Shown piece after piece: positions 1 through 9,055 of a DNA stretch of 64,000 nucleotides (its first letter is position 1; the number at the start of each line of letters is the position of its first letter). The notes under the pieces are model-generated. The model had not been told where the DNA came from. It saw only the letters and a list, made by a program, of their open reading frames with translations, and made no database searches. Source of the DNA: Clostridium kluyveri (lineage in GTDB: Bacteria; Bacillota; Clostridia; Clostridiales; Clostridiaceae); NCBI RefSeq assembly GCF_001902295.1, contig NZ_CP018335.1, forward strand, positions 3,968,001 to 4,032,000, read 5' to 3'. Both the position numbers and the translations under genes were made by a program.

Positions 1-546
1 TTTAAAATATCTATTTAACAATCCCTGGAATGCACTTCCGTGTCTTGCTTCATCTTTACACATTTCATGCACTGTATCATGAATTGCATCATAGTTTAAT
101 TGTTTAGCAAGAGTTGCTAAATCCTTTTTCCCCTTACAGGCTCCTTCTTCTGCATCTACTCTCATCTGTAAATTTTTCTTTGTATCTGCTACTACGACTT
201 CTCCTAACAATTCTGCAAATTTAGCAGCATGTTCTGCTTCTTCAAAAGCTATTCTCTTATATGCTTCTGCAACTTCTGGATATCCTTCTCTATCTGCCTG
301 ACGGCTCATAGCTAAATACATTCCAACCTCTGAACATTCTCCTGTAAAGTTAGCTCTTAATTCTTCTACTACTTTTGGATCCACATCTTTTGCAACACCT
401 ATTACATGCTCATCTGCCCAACTGATTGCTCCAGCTTCTTTCTTTTCCATGAACTTTTCTGCTGGTGCACCACAAACCGGACATTTTGCTGGAGGTGTAT
501 CCCCCTCATGAACATAACCACATACTGTACAAACAAATTTTTTCAT
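1..546 (-). CDS. Reverse-type rubrerythrin (partial, 3' end off the left edge)
   Basis: This non-haem iron protein probably reduces hydrogen peroxide in the cytoplasm, using electrons from NADH via rubredoxin-like partners. The visible 182 residues begin with a rubredoxin-type centre (Cys6, Cys9, Cys22, Cys25) followed by a four-helix diiron domain with EEAEH and DEARH motifs. The rubredoxin domain comes first, which is the order of the clostridial 'reverse rubrerythrins', whose usual length is about 180 residues, so very little can be missing. The ATG at 546 has GGAGG just upstream. No stop codon is reached before base 1. A role in oxygen and peroxide defence is inferred from the family. Confidence 0.93.
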   Translation of the reverse strand, partial: MKKFVCTVCGYVHEGDTPPAKCPVCGAPAEKFMEKKEAGAISWADEHVIGVAKDVDPKVVEELRANFTGECSEVGMYLAMSRQADREGYPEVAEAYKRIAFEEAEHAAKFAELLGEVVVADTKKNLQMRVDAEEGACKGKKDLATLAKQLNYDAIHDTVHEMCKDEARHGSAFQGLLNRYFK

Positions 547-647
547 TATAAATTCCTCCCTATATATTTATATTATATAATTATTTTTATAAGTTTCTTT
601 TAACAATTATTATTATATAATATATATTATTATATTGCAAGAGGTTT

Positions 648-1634
648 TTAAAATTTTTTTATTTCTTTTAATATTTCTTTTTCTACCTTGTTACAATCAG
701 GTACATAGCTTTTTAATATATCCATATCTCCTCTTAACATATATCTCCCCAAAAATGCAGGAATAAGCACACTATCTCCTGTAAATACAGGAAGCACTCC
801 TCCTTCATATATTAAGTTTCCACAACCCCGAACACATGTAAATATATAAAATCTCCCCTCATCACTTTCCTCTACTGCCTCTGTATGAATATTATATAAT
901 TCTAAGGAAAATTCCCTGCAAAGACATAAATAAGTTTTTTCATAACCTTTTCTTTTCAGCGTAACCCCTCTGCTTTTTTCCCCTTTTAAATTCAAGTTTA
1001 TTACATGTAGAGCTTTTTCAATATGGAGCTCCCTTTCTCTTCCATAATCATAAATTCTATAGGTTATATCACTATTTTGCTGAATTTCTGCTACAATCAC
1101 CCCTGCCCCTATAGCATGAACTAGTCCGCTTTTTATAAAATATACATCTCCTCTATTTACAGGCACTTTATTTAAATGTTTTTCTAGGATTCCCTGTTTA
1201 ATGGCACTTTTAAGTTCAGCTCCACTTATTATATTTTTAGTACCTAGTATCAAGCTGGCTCCTTCAGCTGCTGCCATTACATACCAAGCTTCCGATTTTC
1301 CCCAATCCTTTTCCACATTATTGGCGTATATATTATCAGGATGAACTTGTATGGAAAGTTTATCTCTTGCATTAATGAGTTTTACGAGAAGTGGAAATCT
1401 ATCCAATTTAATTTTTCTTCCTAAAAGCCTCTCTCCTTCCTTTAGAATAAGCTCATCAAACCTAGCACCCTTTAACTTTCCATTTGCTACTATTCCCATA
1501 CCATTTTTGTGACATGCTATATCCCAGCTTTCCCCTATTTTTCCCTCCGGCAGATTACTTCTAAATAGTTCCAGATCTCTTCCTCCCCAAATTTTACTGT
1601 AATATAAGTTTTCGAACTTAATTGGATATAACAT
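648..1634 (-). CDS. manA: Mannose-6-phosphate isomerase, class I
   Basis: The enzyme interconverts fructose-6-phosphate and mannose-6-phosphate in the cytoplasm. The 328-residue length fits the short Firmicute type I enzymes. The zinc ligands of the cupin fold are visible: Gln96 and His98 in IQVHPDN, Glu115 in the KSEAWYV segment, and His173 in SGLVHAIG. Arg193 in the TYRIYDYGR motif is the expected catalytic arginine. The gene stands alone between rubrerythrin and the EutP-like gene, with no other sugar genes beside it. It may supply mannose units for cell-surface polysaccharide; that is inference. Confidence 0.95.
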   Translation of the reverse strand: MLYPIKFENLYYSKIWGGRDLELFRSNLPEGKIGESWDIACHKNGMGIVANGKLKGARFDELILKEGERLLGRKIKLDRFPLLVKLINARDKLSIQVHPDNIYANNVEKDWGKSEAWYVMAAAEGASLILGTKNIISGAELKSAIKQGILEKHLNKVPVNRGDVYFIKSGLVHAIGAGVIVAEIQQNSDITYRIYDYGRERELHIEKALHVINLNLKGEKSRGVTLKRKGYEKTYLCLCREFSLELYNIHTEAVEESDEGRFYIFTCVRGCGNLIYEGGVLPVFTGDSVLIPAFLGRYMLRGDMDILKSYVPDCNKVEKEILKEIKKF

Positions 1635-1820
1635 AATTCATCTCCTTATATTTAAGATTTAATGATTATGTTATATACTTATAAAAGCTAAAACATTATT
1701 ATTACATAATATAAGCTTAAGTAATCTCATCAAAAAATAAAAAAAACCTTCTGACAGTTAACTTGCCAGGAGATCTCTTATGATGAAATCCTCTTAAACA
1801 ACAATTTCAAAATACCCTAA

Positions 1821-2267
1821 TTAATTTTTAATATATTTTTTTATTTCTTCAAAACCAAGTTTGCTTAAACTACTAACTCTAAATATAGTTTCTGCCCCTG
1901 CCATACTTAACATTTCTTCTACCATTTTAACACTATCCATATCCTCACAAAGATCCATCTTGGTTATTATACCTATAACAGGTTTAGCAAATATACCGGC
2001 AAAGCTTGGAGGAAATACACTTTCCATACTTGTACAATCCTGACAAATAGCCATAATATCACAATCCGCTGAAATAATTGTAAGTGATCCATACCACTTG
2101 TTTTCTATATATTGTCCCGGTGTATCTATAAATGTACCATTTATAATATCTGTAGTTTGAGTACTTCTATAGCTCATTTCTTCAATACTTACATCCTGTC
2201 CACTTATAGCTTTACACAAAGTGGTTTTTCCCGAGCCTGTTTTCCCTATTACCATTACAATTTTCAT
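1821..2267 (-). CDS. EutP/PduV-family small GTPase, solitary
   Basis: A small P-loop GTPase of 148 residues. The P-loop GKTGSGKT is at 8-15, the switch II motif DTPG at 48-51 and the specificity motif TKMD at 102-105. Similarity is to EutP/PduV, proteins associated with ethanolamine or propanediol microcompartments. No eut or pdu gene is present anywhere in this window, so the link to a microcompartment is unproven here. ATG at 2267 follows a weak GGGGA-type site. Clostridia often carry solitary EutP-like proteins of unknown role, so the name should be read as a family label. Confidence 0.85.
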   Translation of the reverse strand: MKIVMVIGKTGSGKTTLCKAISGQDVSIEEMSYRSTQTTDIINGTFIDTPGQYIENKWYGSLTIISADCDIMAICQDCTSMESVFPPSFAGIFAKPVIGIITKMDLCEDMDSVKMVEEMLSMAGAETIFRVSSLSKLGFEEIKKYIKN

Positions 2268-2427
2268 GATAACTCCCCTATTGGTTATATTTAGTAAAAT
2301 ATTCCAATATTTTATTCAATATTCTCTTTAAATAAATCATCTTATCTAAACTACCCCATTTTTAATTTTATGCTTGAAATAAATATTTGTCAATACTAAC
2401 GTTTCAAGTTTATCCAAAGGCTGTAAT

Positions 2428-2535
2428 TTACTCTCCTCTATTCCAAAGCGGAACATAATAACTGCTGTTCGCTTAGATAAGTTTTTCTAAGGCTCAGATG
2501 GACAAAGCATTATTTGCTTAAGGCTTATTCATATA
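2428..2535. repeat. Dispersed repeat family A, diverged short copy
   Basis: This is the most diverged of seven recognisable copies. It keeps the order of landmarks seen in the other copies: an imperfect CTCC...GGA hairpin, then GATAAGTTTTTCTAAGG, then CTCAGATGGA. It lies in the 334-base gap between the EutP-like gene and the gene at 2602; I see nothing else in that gap apart from AT-rich sequence. Confidence 0.55.
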
Positions 2536-2601
2536 ACTTGTAACTATATACTTCATAAATACATATAATTTAATTAACAGTAAAAAATAGGAGTTGTATA
2601 T

Positions 2602-3036
2602 ATGTACGATTATGACTACTTGAGATTTGAAGACGACCCCATGTACGATGAAGTTAACTATGAAGATACTACTTATGATGACATACCCGAAATGTTAGAT
2701 CCCATGAATCAATTTTATTGCCCTTATCTTCAGTTTTATGCATTTCACCCGCCTATGTATATGCCTAATATGCCTAGACAGCAAAGTCCTCACAGGCTTC
2801 CACCAGGACCTCCTCCAGCTCATACTCCTTTTAAAAAAAATGCCAGTACAACAAAATCATCCTTAAGACCATGCTTATTTAAATATACTCATATATGGCC
2901 AAAAAGAGGTAATCCATTTTGGGCATGGATTACCCACGTAGACAGAAACAGTATTTCTGGTTATAGGTGGTACAGAAATAGATGGACCTATTTTGGTATG
3001 AGCATAAGACAAATAGAAAGTTTTATATGTCAATAA
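2602..3036 (+). CDS. Small Pro/Tyr-rich protein with a conserved aromatic C-terminal domain
   Basis: The function is unknown. The first 40 residues are very acidic and tyrosine-rich. Residues 50-80 form a proline- and methionine-rich linker (PPGPPPAH). Residues 85-144 form an aromatic domain with the pattern PCLFKYTHIWPKRG, FWAWITHVDR, SGYRWYRNRWTYFG and a terminal SFICQ. I recognise this tail from short proteins of Clostridia and Paenibacillus-type Firmicutes, usually annotated only as hypothetical. There is no signal peptide or membrane segment. The ATG at 2602 follows AGGAG. It is transcribed away from the EutP-like gene and stands alone. Confidence 0.8.
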   Translation: MYDYDYLRFEDDPMYDEVNYEDTTYDDIPEMLDPMNQFYCPYLQFYAFHPPMYMPNMPRQQSPHRLPPGPPPAHTPFKKNASTTKSSLRPCLFKYTHIWPKRGNPFWAWITHVDRNSISGYRWYRNRWTYFGMSIRQIESFICQ

Positions 3037-3086
3037 TCATTCAGGGACACTTCAGTCCCTGTTAATTTTCCTATTTATCCGAGGGC

Positions 3087-3208
3087 CACTACTTCTTAAA
3101 ATGGAGTATTAAGAATGTTACGCTCCTAGATAAGTCCTTCTACGGTTCAGATGGAGAAAAGCATTTCTCATGTAAAAACTCCATCTAAACCCCTCAATCA
3201 CTTGATTT
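3087..3208. repeat. Dispersed repeat family A, short copy overlapping the 3' end of the YczE-type gene
   Basis: The copy contains the landmarks CTAGATAAGTCCTTCTACGG, TTCAGATGGAG and, after a loop, CTCCATCT, which pair as a hairpin. It ends in AATCACTTGATTT. That terminal segment, read on the minus strand, encodes the last residues KSSD and the stop codon of the gene at 3194-3922. The central GTATTCTAAGTG hairpin found in the long copies is absent here. Confidence 0.75.
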
Positions 3209-3922
3209 CAAATAAGTTTTACTATTTTCTTCTGATAAACACTCTTTTTTCAGACAAAGCTCTCTGTATAAATCCATCAAACTTACGTGTTTTACACTTT
3301 CAGAACTATATCCTCCTATTTTAAATGCCAATTGTATAGAAAGTCCCAAGGTTAATGCAATTATAAGAGTTCCTATGCCAACAGGGCCTCCTAAAAAATA
3401 CCCTATAATCAATACACTTCCTTCTATAAACGTCCTTATCATCCATACAGGCTTATCTGTTTTTTTCACCAGCCCCTCCATTAAACTGTCTCTGGGACCT
3501 GCACCCAGGTTTACTTTCAAGTAAAAATATGTTGCCCACCCTATTACTAAGATGCCTATACCCAGCATAAGTATTCGTACTATCAATGCATCTGCTGTCC
3601 TTATGATATTAAATTTTTCAATTATATCAATAAAAAACCCTATAAATATCATATTAAATACACTGGCCAGTCCCAAAGGTACACCCATAAAGTAGCATAT
3701 CACCAATATTAAAATTCCTACTAACTGTGATACCTGCCCTAATGTAAAGATACTATGTTTTACTATCCCTACATGTAATACATCCCAGGGACCCATTCCT
3801 AAATTACAGTGCAAAGTCAATAATATTCCTATAGAATATAGGATCAGCCCAAAAAATAAAGAAGGCATTTTTTTTATGAGCTGAATCATTATGTATTTTT
3901 TATTTTCCCTAGTATTATTCAT
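3194..3922 (-). CDS. YczE/YitT-like integral membrane protein
   Basis: A 242-residue membrane protein with about five to six hydrophobic segments between residues 18 and 205. Motifs such as NLGMGPWDVLHVG and NLGAGPRDSLMEGL form two related halves, which is typical of the YczE/YyaS family. In Bacillus subtilis YczE affects surfactin synthesis, but the biochemical role is unknown. The C-terminal tail is hydrophilic, and its final KSSD and stop lie in a family A repeat, so the natural C-terminus may have been replaced. ATG 3922 has AGGAG-like GGAGAA upstream; Met13 is a possible alternative start. Confidence 0.82.
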   Translation of the reverse strand: MNNTRENKKYIMIQLIKKMPSLFFGLILYSIGILLTLHCNLGMGPWDVLHVGIVKHSIFTLGQVSQLVGILILVICYFMGVPLGLASVFNMIFIGFFIDIIEKFNIIRTADALIVRILMLGIGILVIGWATYFYLKVNLGAGPRDSLMEGLVKKTDKPVWMIRTFIEGSVLIIGYFLGGPVGIGTLIIALTLGLSIQLAFKIGGYSSESVKHVSLMDLYRELCLKKECLSEENSKTYLKSSD

Positions 3923-4038
3923 TTTAAGTTCTCCTATTAATATATTAATATACGTTGCATTTTATGTTAACATCTTAATTTAATAATTTCAATAAATTCA
4001 TTATTAAATATATAACTTGTACACTAAATATTTATTGA

Positions 4039-4701
4039 TTACGAACTTTTATTGCTATATGAAAATTTCACACCAAATAAATATATAAATATACTAAGTA
4101 CTATTATGTACATTATAATATATATTGGATGAATCATCCAGGAAGAACTGGTATTATAAATAGAAAGAGTTCCAAAAAATATGAATATACCTCCTGCTGT
4201 CCACTTTATGTATTTATCTGGAATATGCTTATATATCCAGGCTCCACCTATAATCCCTATACTATCTGCAATAATCATTCCCAGTGTTGTCCCTATAAAT
4301 GTTAATATAGGCTCATTTCCTTTTGCAGATATAGTTATTGTCATAAGTTGAGTTTTATCTCCCATTTCTGCTAAAAAGAAAGCTATAATAACTGTGACAA
4401 TCGGTCCAAATCTGCTCCTATTACTACTTTCTCCATCAATCTTATCTCCCCTTAAAGTCCAGAGGCCAAAAATCAAAAAAGATATTGCAGCTGCTATATT
4501 TACTATCTTCATAGATATGAGAGAACTCAAATAACTTCCTACTGCTACTGCTAGTCCATGGTTAAAAATAGTAGCTATAAGTACTCCTGATAACACCTCC
4601 TTTATTTTGTACTTACTTGCCATGGCCATAGCGAGTAATTGAGTTTTATCTCCCATTTCTGCAATAACCACAAGCAGCAGTGCTTGTATAAATGTATCCA
4701 T
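4039..4701 (-). CDS. GDT1/UPF0016 (TMEM165-like) manganese exporter
   Basis: This is a 220-residue, roughly six-helix membrane protein built from two repeats. The signature E-M-G-D-K-T occurs twice, at residues 15-20 and 112-117, and is the cation-binding motif of the GDT1 family. Bacterial members such as MneA of Vibrio export Mn2+. The assignment is strengthened by a manganese-sensing yybP-ykoY riboswitch in the leader at 4822-4922. ATG 4701 has AGGAGG 10 bases upstream. Expression is expected to rise when Mn2+ is in excess, because the ligand-bound aptamer should prevent the large leader terminator from forming. Confidence 0.93.
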   Translation of the reverse strand: MDTFIQALLLVVIAEMGDKTQLLAMAMASKYKIKEVLSGVLIATIFNHGLAVAVGSYLSSLISMKIVNIAAAISFLIFGLWTLRGDKIDGESSNRSRFGPIVTVIIAFFLAEMGDKTQLMTITISAKGNEPILTFIGTTLGMIIADSIGIIGGAWIYKHIPDKYIKWTAGGIFIFFGTLSIYNTSSSWMIHPIYIIMYIIVLSIFIYLFGVKFSYSNKSS

Positions 4702-4721
4702 TAAATCTACCTCCTAAAATA

Positions 4722-4830
4722 TAAAAGAGACTTTTAGCACAATGAAATTTATTACATTTAAAATTTTTCAACATAAATCATTTATACTAAAAAATTTTAA
4801 ATATATAAATAACACTGTGTTAAAAGTCTC
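4722..4830 (-). terminator. Expression-platform hairpin of the manganese riboswitch
   Basis: On the minus strand GAGACTTTTAACACAGTG and CATTGTGCTAAAAGTCTC pair over about 18 bases around a long AT-rich loop, followed by TTTTAT. The 5' arm overlaps the 3' end of the riboswitch aptamer, so formation of the hairpin and of the aptamer should compete. The hairpin ends just before the ribosome binding site of the GDT1 gene. Confidence 0.8.
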
Positions 4831-4922
4831 ACTTGACTGATATCAGCCATGATAAAGCCAGACCAAAAATAAGGTCAGTATGTTGACTCTATCTCCACTA
4901 TAGGGCAGTTACTCCCTTTTAA
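4822..4922 (-). ncRNA. yybP-ykoY manganese riboswitch
   Basis: Read on the minus strand the segment contains AAAGGGAGTAACTGCC, then AGAGTCAACATACTGACC, then GGTCTGGCTTTATCATGGC. These are the conserved halves of the yybP-ykoY (Mn2+) aptamer, including the GUCAACAUACUG loop. It lies about 120 bases upstream of the GDT1 manganese exporter gene, the classical context for this riboswitch. Confidence 0.93.
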
Positions 4923-5015
4923 CATCTGAATTTATAATCTTTTCTTTAATGATTCTATCATAGTTTTTAAACGTAGTAAACTATATTTTAGACATTAATT
5001 TTTAAGGAATTTTTA

Positions 5016-5924
5016 CTATGTTTTTTCACCAGATAAAATAACCACTGTCGTTATAATACATATTGCTCCTATCCATTCCATTATTCCAAAGCTTATATGG
5101 AGCCACAAAACAGATAAAAACACCGAGGATAAAGGTTCAACACAGGCCAACACATTTGTCTCTGAAGGTTTTATATGTTTTGTGCTTTCCATGTAGCACC
5201 AAAAAGGAATTAACGTTCCAAATATCACCACAAAAATAACTCCAGATATGGAAGCTCCAGACCATTGTCCTGTAAAATCCCAGGGGTGATAAAACAAACT
5301 GAATGTTAGTCCTCCAATAAGCATACCCCATCCAACTACAACAATAGAATCCCACTTACTCAAGAGAGAACAAGGCTGTAATGTATAAAAAGCCAATGCA
5401 AAAGCAGAACTAAGACCCCAAAATAACCCCAGCTTAGAAATAGACAAGGCATGAACATTTCCATGGGTAATTATAAAAAAAGTGCCTACTATAGCTAAAA
5501 TAATAGCCACTGCTTGTCTCAAACCCGGAATCTTTTTTAAAAATACAGCTAGATAACAAGTAATTATAACCATTGATAAGTACTGAAGTATAGTTGCTGT
5601 GGCAGCATTTGAATATTTAATAGCAGCAAAATATGTATATTGTACTCCCAGCATACCTATGATACTAAATAAGATAAGGTTAAATCTGTGATGTCTATAT
5701 TTCCATATGTCCCATATATCTTTCTTTAATTTGAAAAAAGCATAGCATAATAAAATTATTCCTGATAGTAATAACCTAATTACCACAAGCCATTCTGGAG
5801 TAAATCTTTTTTGGAATAGATACTGGGCAACGGTACCCGATACTCCCCACAGCACAGCTGCAAATATTACAAGTACTATTCCTTTTGTTCGTGATTGAAC
5901 CTTTGCTGCACCCTCAACAAGCAT
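5016..5924 (-). CDS. EamA-family (DMT superfamily) transporter
   Basis: A ten-helix inner-membrane transporter of 302 residues, made of two EamA repeats (about 15-145 and 155-298). The first repeat has the typical start ILFAAVLWGVSG; the second has GLFWGLSSAFALAFYTL and ends in a positively charged tail. Substrates of this family are small metabolites, often amino acids, but cannot be predicted. ATG 5924 follows a weak AAGGTAGG-like site. It lies downstream of the FAD-dependent oxidoreductase gene on the same strand with about 60 bases between, so co-transcription is possible. Confidence 0.9.
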   Translation of the reverse strand: MLVEGAAKVQSRTKGIVLVIFAAVLWGVSGTVAQYLFQKRFTPEWLVVIRLLLSGIILLCYAFFKLKKDIWDIWKYRHHRFNLILFSIIGMLGVQYTYFAAIKYSNAATATILQYLSMVIITCYLAVFLKKIPGLRQAVAIILAIVGTFFIITHGNVHALSISKLGLFWGLSSAFALAFYTLQPCSLLSKWDSIVVVGWGMLIGGLTFSLFYHPWDFTGQWSGASISGVIFVVIFGTLIPFWCYMESTKHIKPSETNVLACVEPLSSVFLSVLWLHISFGIMEWIGAICIITTVVILSGEKT

Positions 5925-5983
5925 ATATCCTTACCTACCTTCTTTATAACAATTAACAAAAATTATAAATATACACGCTCCCA

Positions 5984-7105
5984 TTAACTATTTCTCTTAA
6001 AAGAATTCCATGATTTCATCATAGGAGTAAAAATTTCAAGTAAATCAATTTTACTTGTACTATTAATTATTTTATCAATAAATTTATCTAATAATTTATT
6101 ATCCAAATTTTTAATTATGAAATCCAGGTTATGATTATTCAGATTCTCTAAAAATCTTCTTAAGGCTAGTGAATTATTGTAATTTCGAAATAAAGGTTTT
6201 ACAAGCTCTTCATACTTACCTAAATTACACAAATCATAAGCTGAATAGATTCCTGTCAATATGGAAGTAAATTGCCCGAATCCAAGTCCCGGAGACATTG
6301 CTCCAAAACAATTCCCTACAAAATATGTATTCTCAATTTTAGGTTTACAGCATATACCCATCATATATCTCGCGATTTGAAATCCATCAGTTATTTTAAA
6401 GTCTTGCTTTAAATCTTTACAGGCCATACTATAAAATTCATTCCATATGTCATTTATATCCAATTTTATATTATTAGGGAATTCTGGATAAGCAATAACT
6501 AAATTGGCCTCCTTTTCAGAAAAAGGCAGCAGCCATGCATATCCCATTGGTATTATATCATAATTAAACCACACATGGGGGATATTTGTACAAAACTCTC
6601 CCTCAACTGTGACCCCCTTTATACTACAAGTAAGATCACATCTATAATTTCCAAGCTTTACAGCATAATCTCCATCTCCAGGTGCTAAAATTACATATTC
6701 AAATTCTTTACATAATTGCTCATATTCATAAGTAGAATTAAAATTTATTTTGGAATTTACCTGTTTTGCCAATTGACACTCATAGGAATTATCATGTCTT
6801 CCTCTAATATTCAAATAACCTAAAGCTCCCTCAATATTTCCTTTTTCATTTTTAGAATGAAAAATCAACTTTTCAACTCTGTCTGTAGGTTTTAAATATA
6901 TATGATGACTATCTTTCAAGTATCTTAGTTCATCTTTAATGGGCCTGTTCAATATGCTAAAAGTAGCTTCTCCATTGACAAATCTATCTCCCACCCTGTT
7001 CCGTTTTTCAAAAATAATTGGCTTCATTCCATTTTTTTCTAACGTTATAGCACAGGATAATCCCGACATTCCAGCACCCATAATTGCAATTTCCAAATTG
7101 AACAC
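5984..7105 (-). CDS. FAD-dependent oxidoreductase, geranylgeranyl-reductase-like
   Basis: A 373-residue flavoprotein. The N-terminal Rossmann motif GAGMSG at residues 10-15 with acidic Glu33 binds the ADP part of FAD. A second FAD contact, YFVGNCFGAMSPGLGFG, occurs at about 260-277, as in geranylgeranyl reductases and FixC-like flavoproteins. The substrate is unknown; reduction of isoprenoid or lipid double bonds is possible for the family. ATG 7105 has AGAGGTG upstream. It is divergent from the alcohol dehydrogenase gene across a 240-base AT-rich promoter region. Confidence 0.82.
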   Translation of the reverse strand: MFNLEIAIMGAGMSGLSCAITLEKNGMKPIIFEKRNRVGDRFVNGEATFSILNRPIKDELRYLKDSHHIYLKPTDRVEKLIFHSKNEKGNIEGALGYLNIRGRHDNSYECQLAKQVNSKINFNSTYEYEQLCKEFEYVILAPGDGDYAVKLGNYRCDLTCSIKGVTVEGEFCTNIPHVWFNYDIIPMGYAWLLPFSEKEANLVIAYPEFPNNIKLDINDIWNEFYSMACKDLKQDFKITDGFQIARYMMGICCKPKIENTYFVGNCFGAMSPGLGFGQFTSILTGIYSAYDLCNLGKYEELVKPLFRNYNNSLALRRFLENLNNHNLDFIIKNLDNKLLDKFIDKIINSTSKIDLLEIFTPMMKSWNSFKRNS

Positions 7106-7346
7106 CTCTTAAATTTATATATTTATATTTGTTATACCCATTTAATATATATCATATTCTTATATGAATTTTTGCCACAAAATTTATTTTAAGTTCATAT
7201 TTTTATTTATGCTATCTATTTGATTTAAAAAAATTAAATAAATGCTAAGGTTAGTTTTTCCACATATATAATTTATATTTTATACATAAGTGCAATTGCA
7301 AACAGAAAAAATAATCATATATATTTAGAATTTGGAGGGATTTATA

Positions 7347-8519
7347 TTGGAAAATACACATGATTTTCATTCACCCGCAACAAATCTCATTGGCATTGGA
7401 GCCATTAAAGATTTAACATTAGAATTGATGCCTTATAAATTGAGCAAGGCTTTAATTGTTACAGACAAGAATATAATAAAACTGGGTTATGTTGAAACAA
7501 TAGAAAAAATATTAAAAAGTTTATTTATCTCTTACGATATATTTGATGGTATTTTGCATCCAAATTGTACTATTTCATTTGTGGAAGATGCCCTTGCCTA
7601 TTTTAAAAAGGGATTAAATATATTAAAACGAAACTACCACATCATAATATCTATAGGAGGTGGAACTAATCATGATTGTGCAAAAGCTGTAGCTATTATG
7701 GCAACAAATGGCGGCTCTATAGAGGATTATGAAGGATATGAAAAAATGAAAAATCCTGCTCTGCCAGTAATATCAATAAACACTACCTCTGGTTCAGGAT
7801 CTGAAATATCCAATTTTGCAATTATAGAGGATGAAAGTAGAAAGGTAAAAATGACTATAGGAGATTCTAAAATGATGCCTATTATATCTGTAAATGATCC
7901 TATGTTTATGCAAACTATGCCTCCAGATGTGACCGCAAGCTCAGGTATTGACGTTCTAACTCATTCAATAGAAGGATTTGTATCTACTGAGGCTTCACCT
8001 ATTACAGATAGCCTGGCATTGAAATCTATGAAATTAGTTTTTAAGTATTTAAAAAGAGCCTATGAAAATGGAAATGACCTAGAAGCTAGAGAACAAATGA
8101 TGTTTGCTAGTGTCATGGCGGGAATGGTTTTTAATAATGCAGGACTTGGATATGTTCATTCCATGTCCCACCAATTAGGAGCACTTTATAATGAAATTCA
8201 CGGAACTTGTAACGGAATTTTGCTGCCTCATGTATTTGAATTTAATTCTCCATCAATACCTGATGAAAGAATCTTTAATATCAACGAGATGATAGGATTA
8301 GAAGCAGAAACAAAAAAAGATGCAGTTAACAATATTAAGCATAGTATTCAAAATCTCTGTGAAGATATTAAACTTCCAGAGCACCTGAGCTCTGTTGGAT
8401 TCAATGAAAACGACTTAGAATTCATATCCAAAAATGCTCTAAAAGATATATGTTCCCTTACAAATCCAAGAAAAGGAACTCTTACAGATATAATGAATAT
8501 TTTTAAAGCTGCTATTTAA
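7347..8519 (+). CDS. Iron-containing (type III) alcohol dehydrogenase
   Basis: A cytoplasmic NAD(P)-dependent alcohol/aldehyde oxidoreductase of 390 residues. It has the GGG(T/S)-x-x-D motif for the dinucleotide in SIGGGTNHDCAKAV, the metal-binding GIDVLTHSIEGF segment, and the family signature GYVHSMSHQLGALYNEIHG with the remaining histidine ligands. Overall it resembles DhaT-type 1,3-propanediol/butanol dehydrogenases. I place the start at the TTG at 7347, which has GGAGGG eight bases upstream; an in-frame upstream TTG at 7332 would place the ribosome binding site inside the gene. A fermentative role is inferred. Confidence 0.92.
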   Translation: MENTHDFHSPATNLIGIGAIKDLTLELMPYKLSKALIVTDKNIIKLGYVETIEKILKSLFISYDIFDGILHPNCTISFVEDALAYFKKGLNILKRNYHIIISIGGGTNHDCAKAVAIMATNGGSIEDYEGYEKMKNPALPVISINTTSGSGSEISNFAIIEDESRKVKMTIGDSKMMPIISVNDPMFMQTMPPDVTASSGIDVLTHSIEGFVSTEASPITDSLALKSMKLVFKYLKRAYENGNDLEAREQMMFASVMAGMVFNNAGLGYVHSMSHQLGALYNEIHGTCNGILLPHVFEFNSPSIPDERIFNINEMIGLEAETKKDAVNNIKHSIQNLCEDIKLPEHLSSVGFNENDLEFISKNALKDICSLTNPRKGTLTDIMNIFKAAI

Positions 8520-8559
8520 AATTAATTAAAAGCTTAAACATAGATACCCTATAAGAAAA

Positions 8560-8585
8560 AGGGCGTTTTCAGCCCTAATTCTTTT
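8560..8585 (+). terminator. Terminator after the alcohol dehydrogenase gene
   Basis: AGGGC and GCCCT pair around GTTTTCA and are followed by AATTCTTTT. The stem is short, so this is a modest Rho-independent terminator about 40 bases after the stop codon. Confidence 0.55.
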
Positions 8586-8733
8586 ACTTTAATTCAAATT
8601 ATTCCCTTAAAATTTCAAAAAGTTCCTCTTTTTTTAGGTATACATAATATCATAGTAAAAATACTAAATATAAACTTTTCCATAGGATTACTACTTCTTA
8701 ATTGGGATGTATAGGCCAATTCGTCTATGGAAA

Positions 8734-9051
8734 TCATAATTCATCTTCTTCCACTTTCTTAGACTTGCCTTTTGAGTATCCCAGATAATAACATACTACT
8801 CCTGAACCAATGGCCGCCTGCAATGCAAATAAAAGACTTTCTATTTCACCACTTGGGGGCTCCCATACTGAGGAAAACCAGGGCTTATAACTTTTATCAA
8901 TTTGAGTGATTGCCTTTTCTGCTTTATCATCTGAGCCTGTAAATTCAGCATTTTTCATGAATACTAATGGAATAACTGCTATTAATATCACAAGAAAAGC
9001 CAATAGTAAATTTTTCTTAAATATATTATTAGTTTTATTTTCTACACTCAT
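8734..9051 (-). CDS. cbiN: Energy-coupling factor cobalt transporter subunit CbiN
   Basis: This small membrane subunit of 105 residues assists CbiM in cobalt capture. It has two membrane segments, about residues 13-33 and 70-92, flanking an extracellular loop with YKPWFSSVWEPPSGEIESLLF, the hallmark of CbiN. The ATG at 9051 is preferred because GAGGAGG lies eight bases upstream, within the end of cbiM; a longer upstream reading would overlap cbiM. It forms an operon with cbiM. The energising subunits CbiQ and CbiO are not found downstream, since the next gene is convergent, so they must lie elsewhere in the genome. Confidence 0.93.
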   Translation of the reverse strand: MSVENKTNNIFKKNLLLAFLVILIAVIPLVFMKNAEFTGSDDKAEKAITQIDKSYKPWFSSVWEPPSGEIESLLFALQAAIGSGVVCYYLGYSKGKSKKVEEDEL

Positions 9052-9055
9052 TTTA

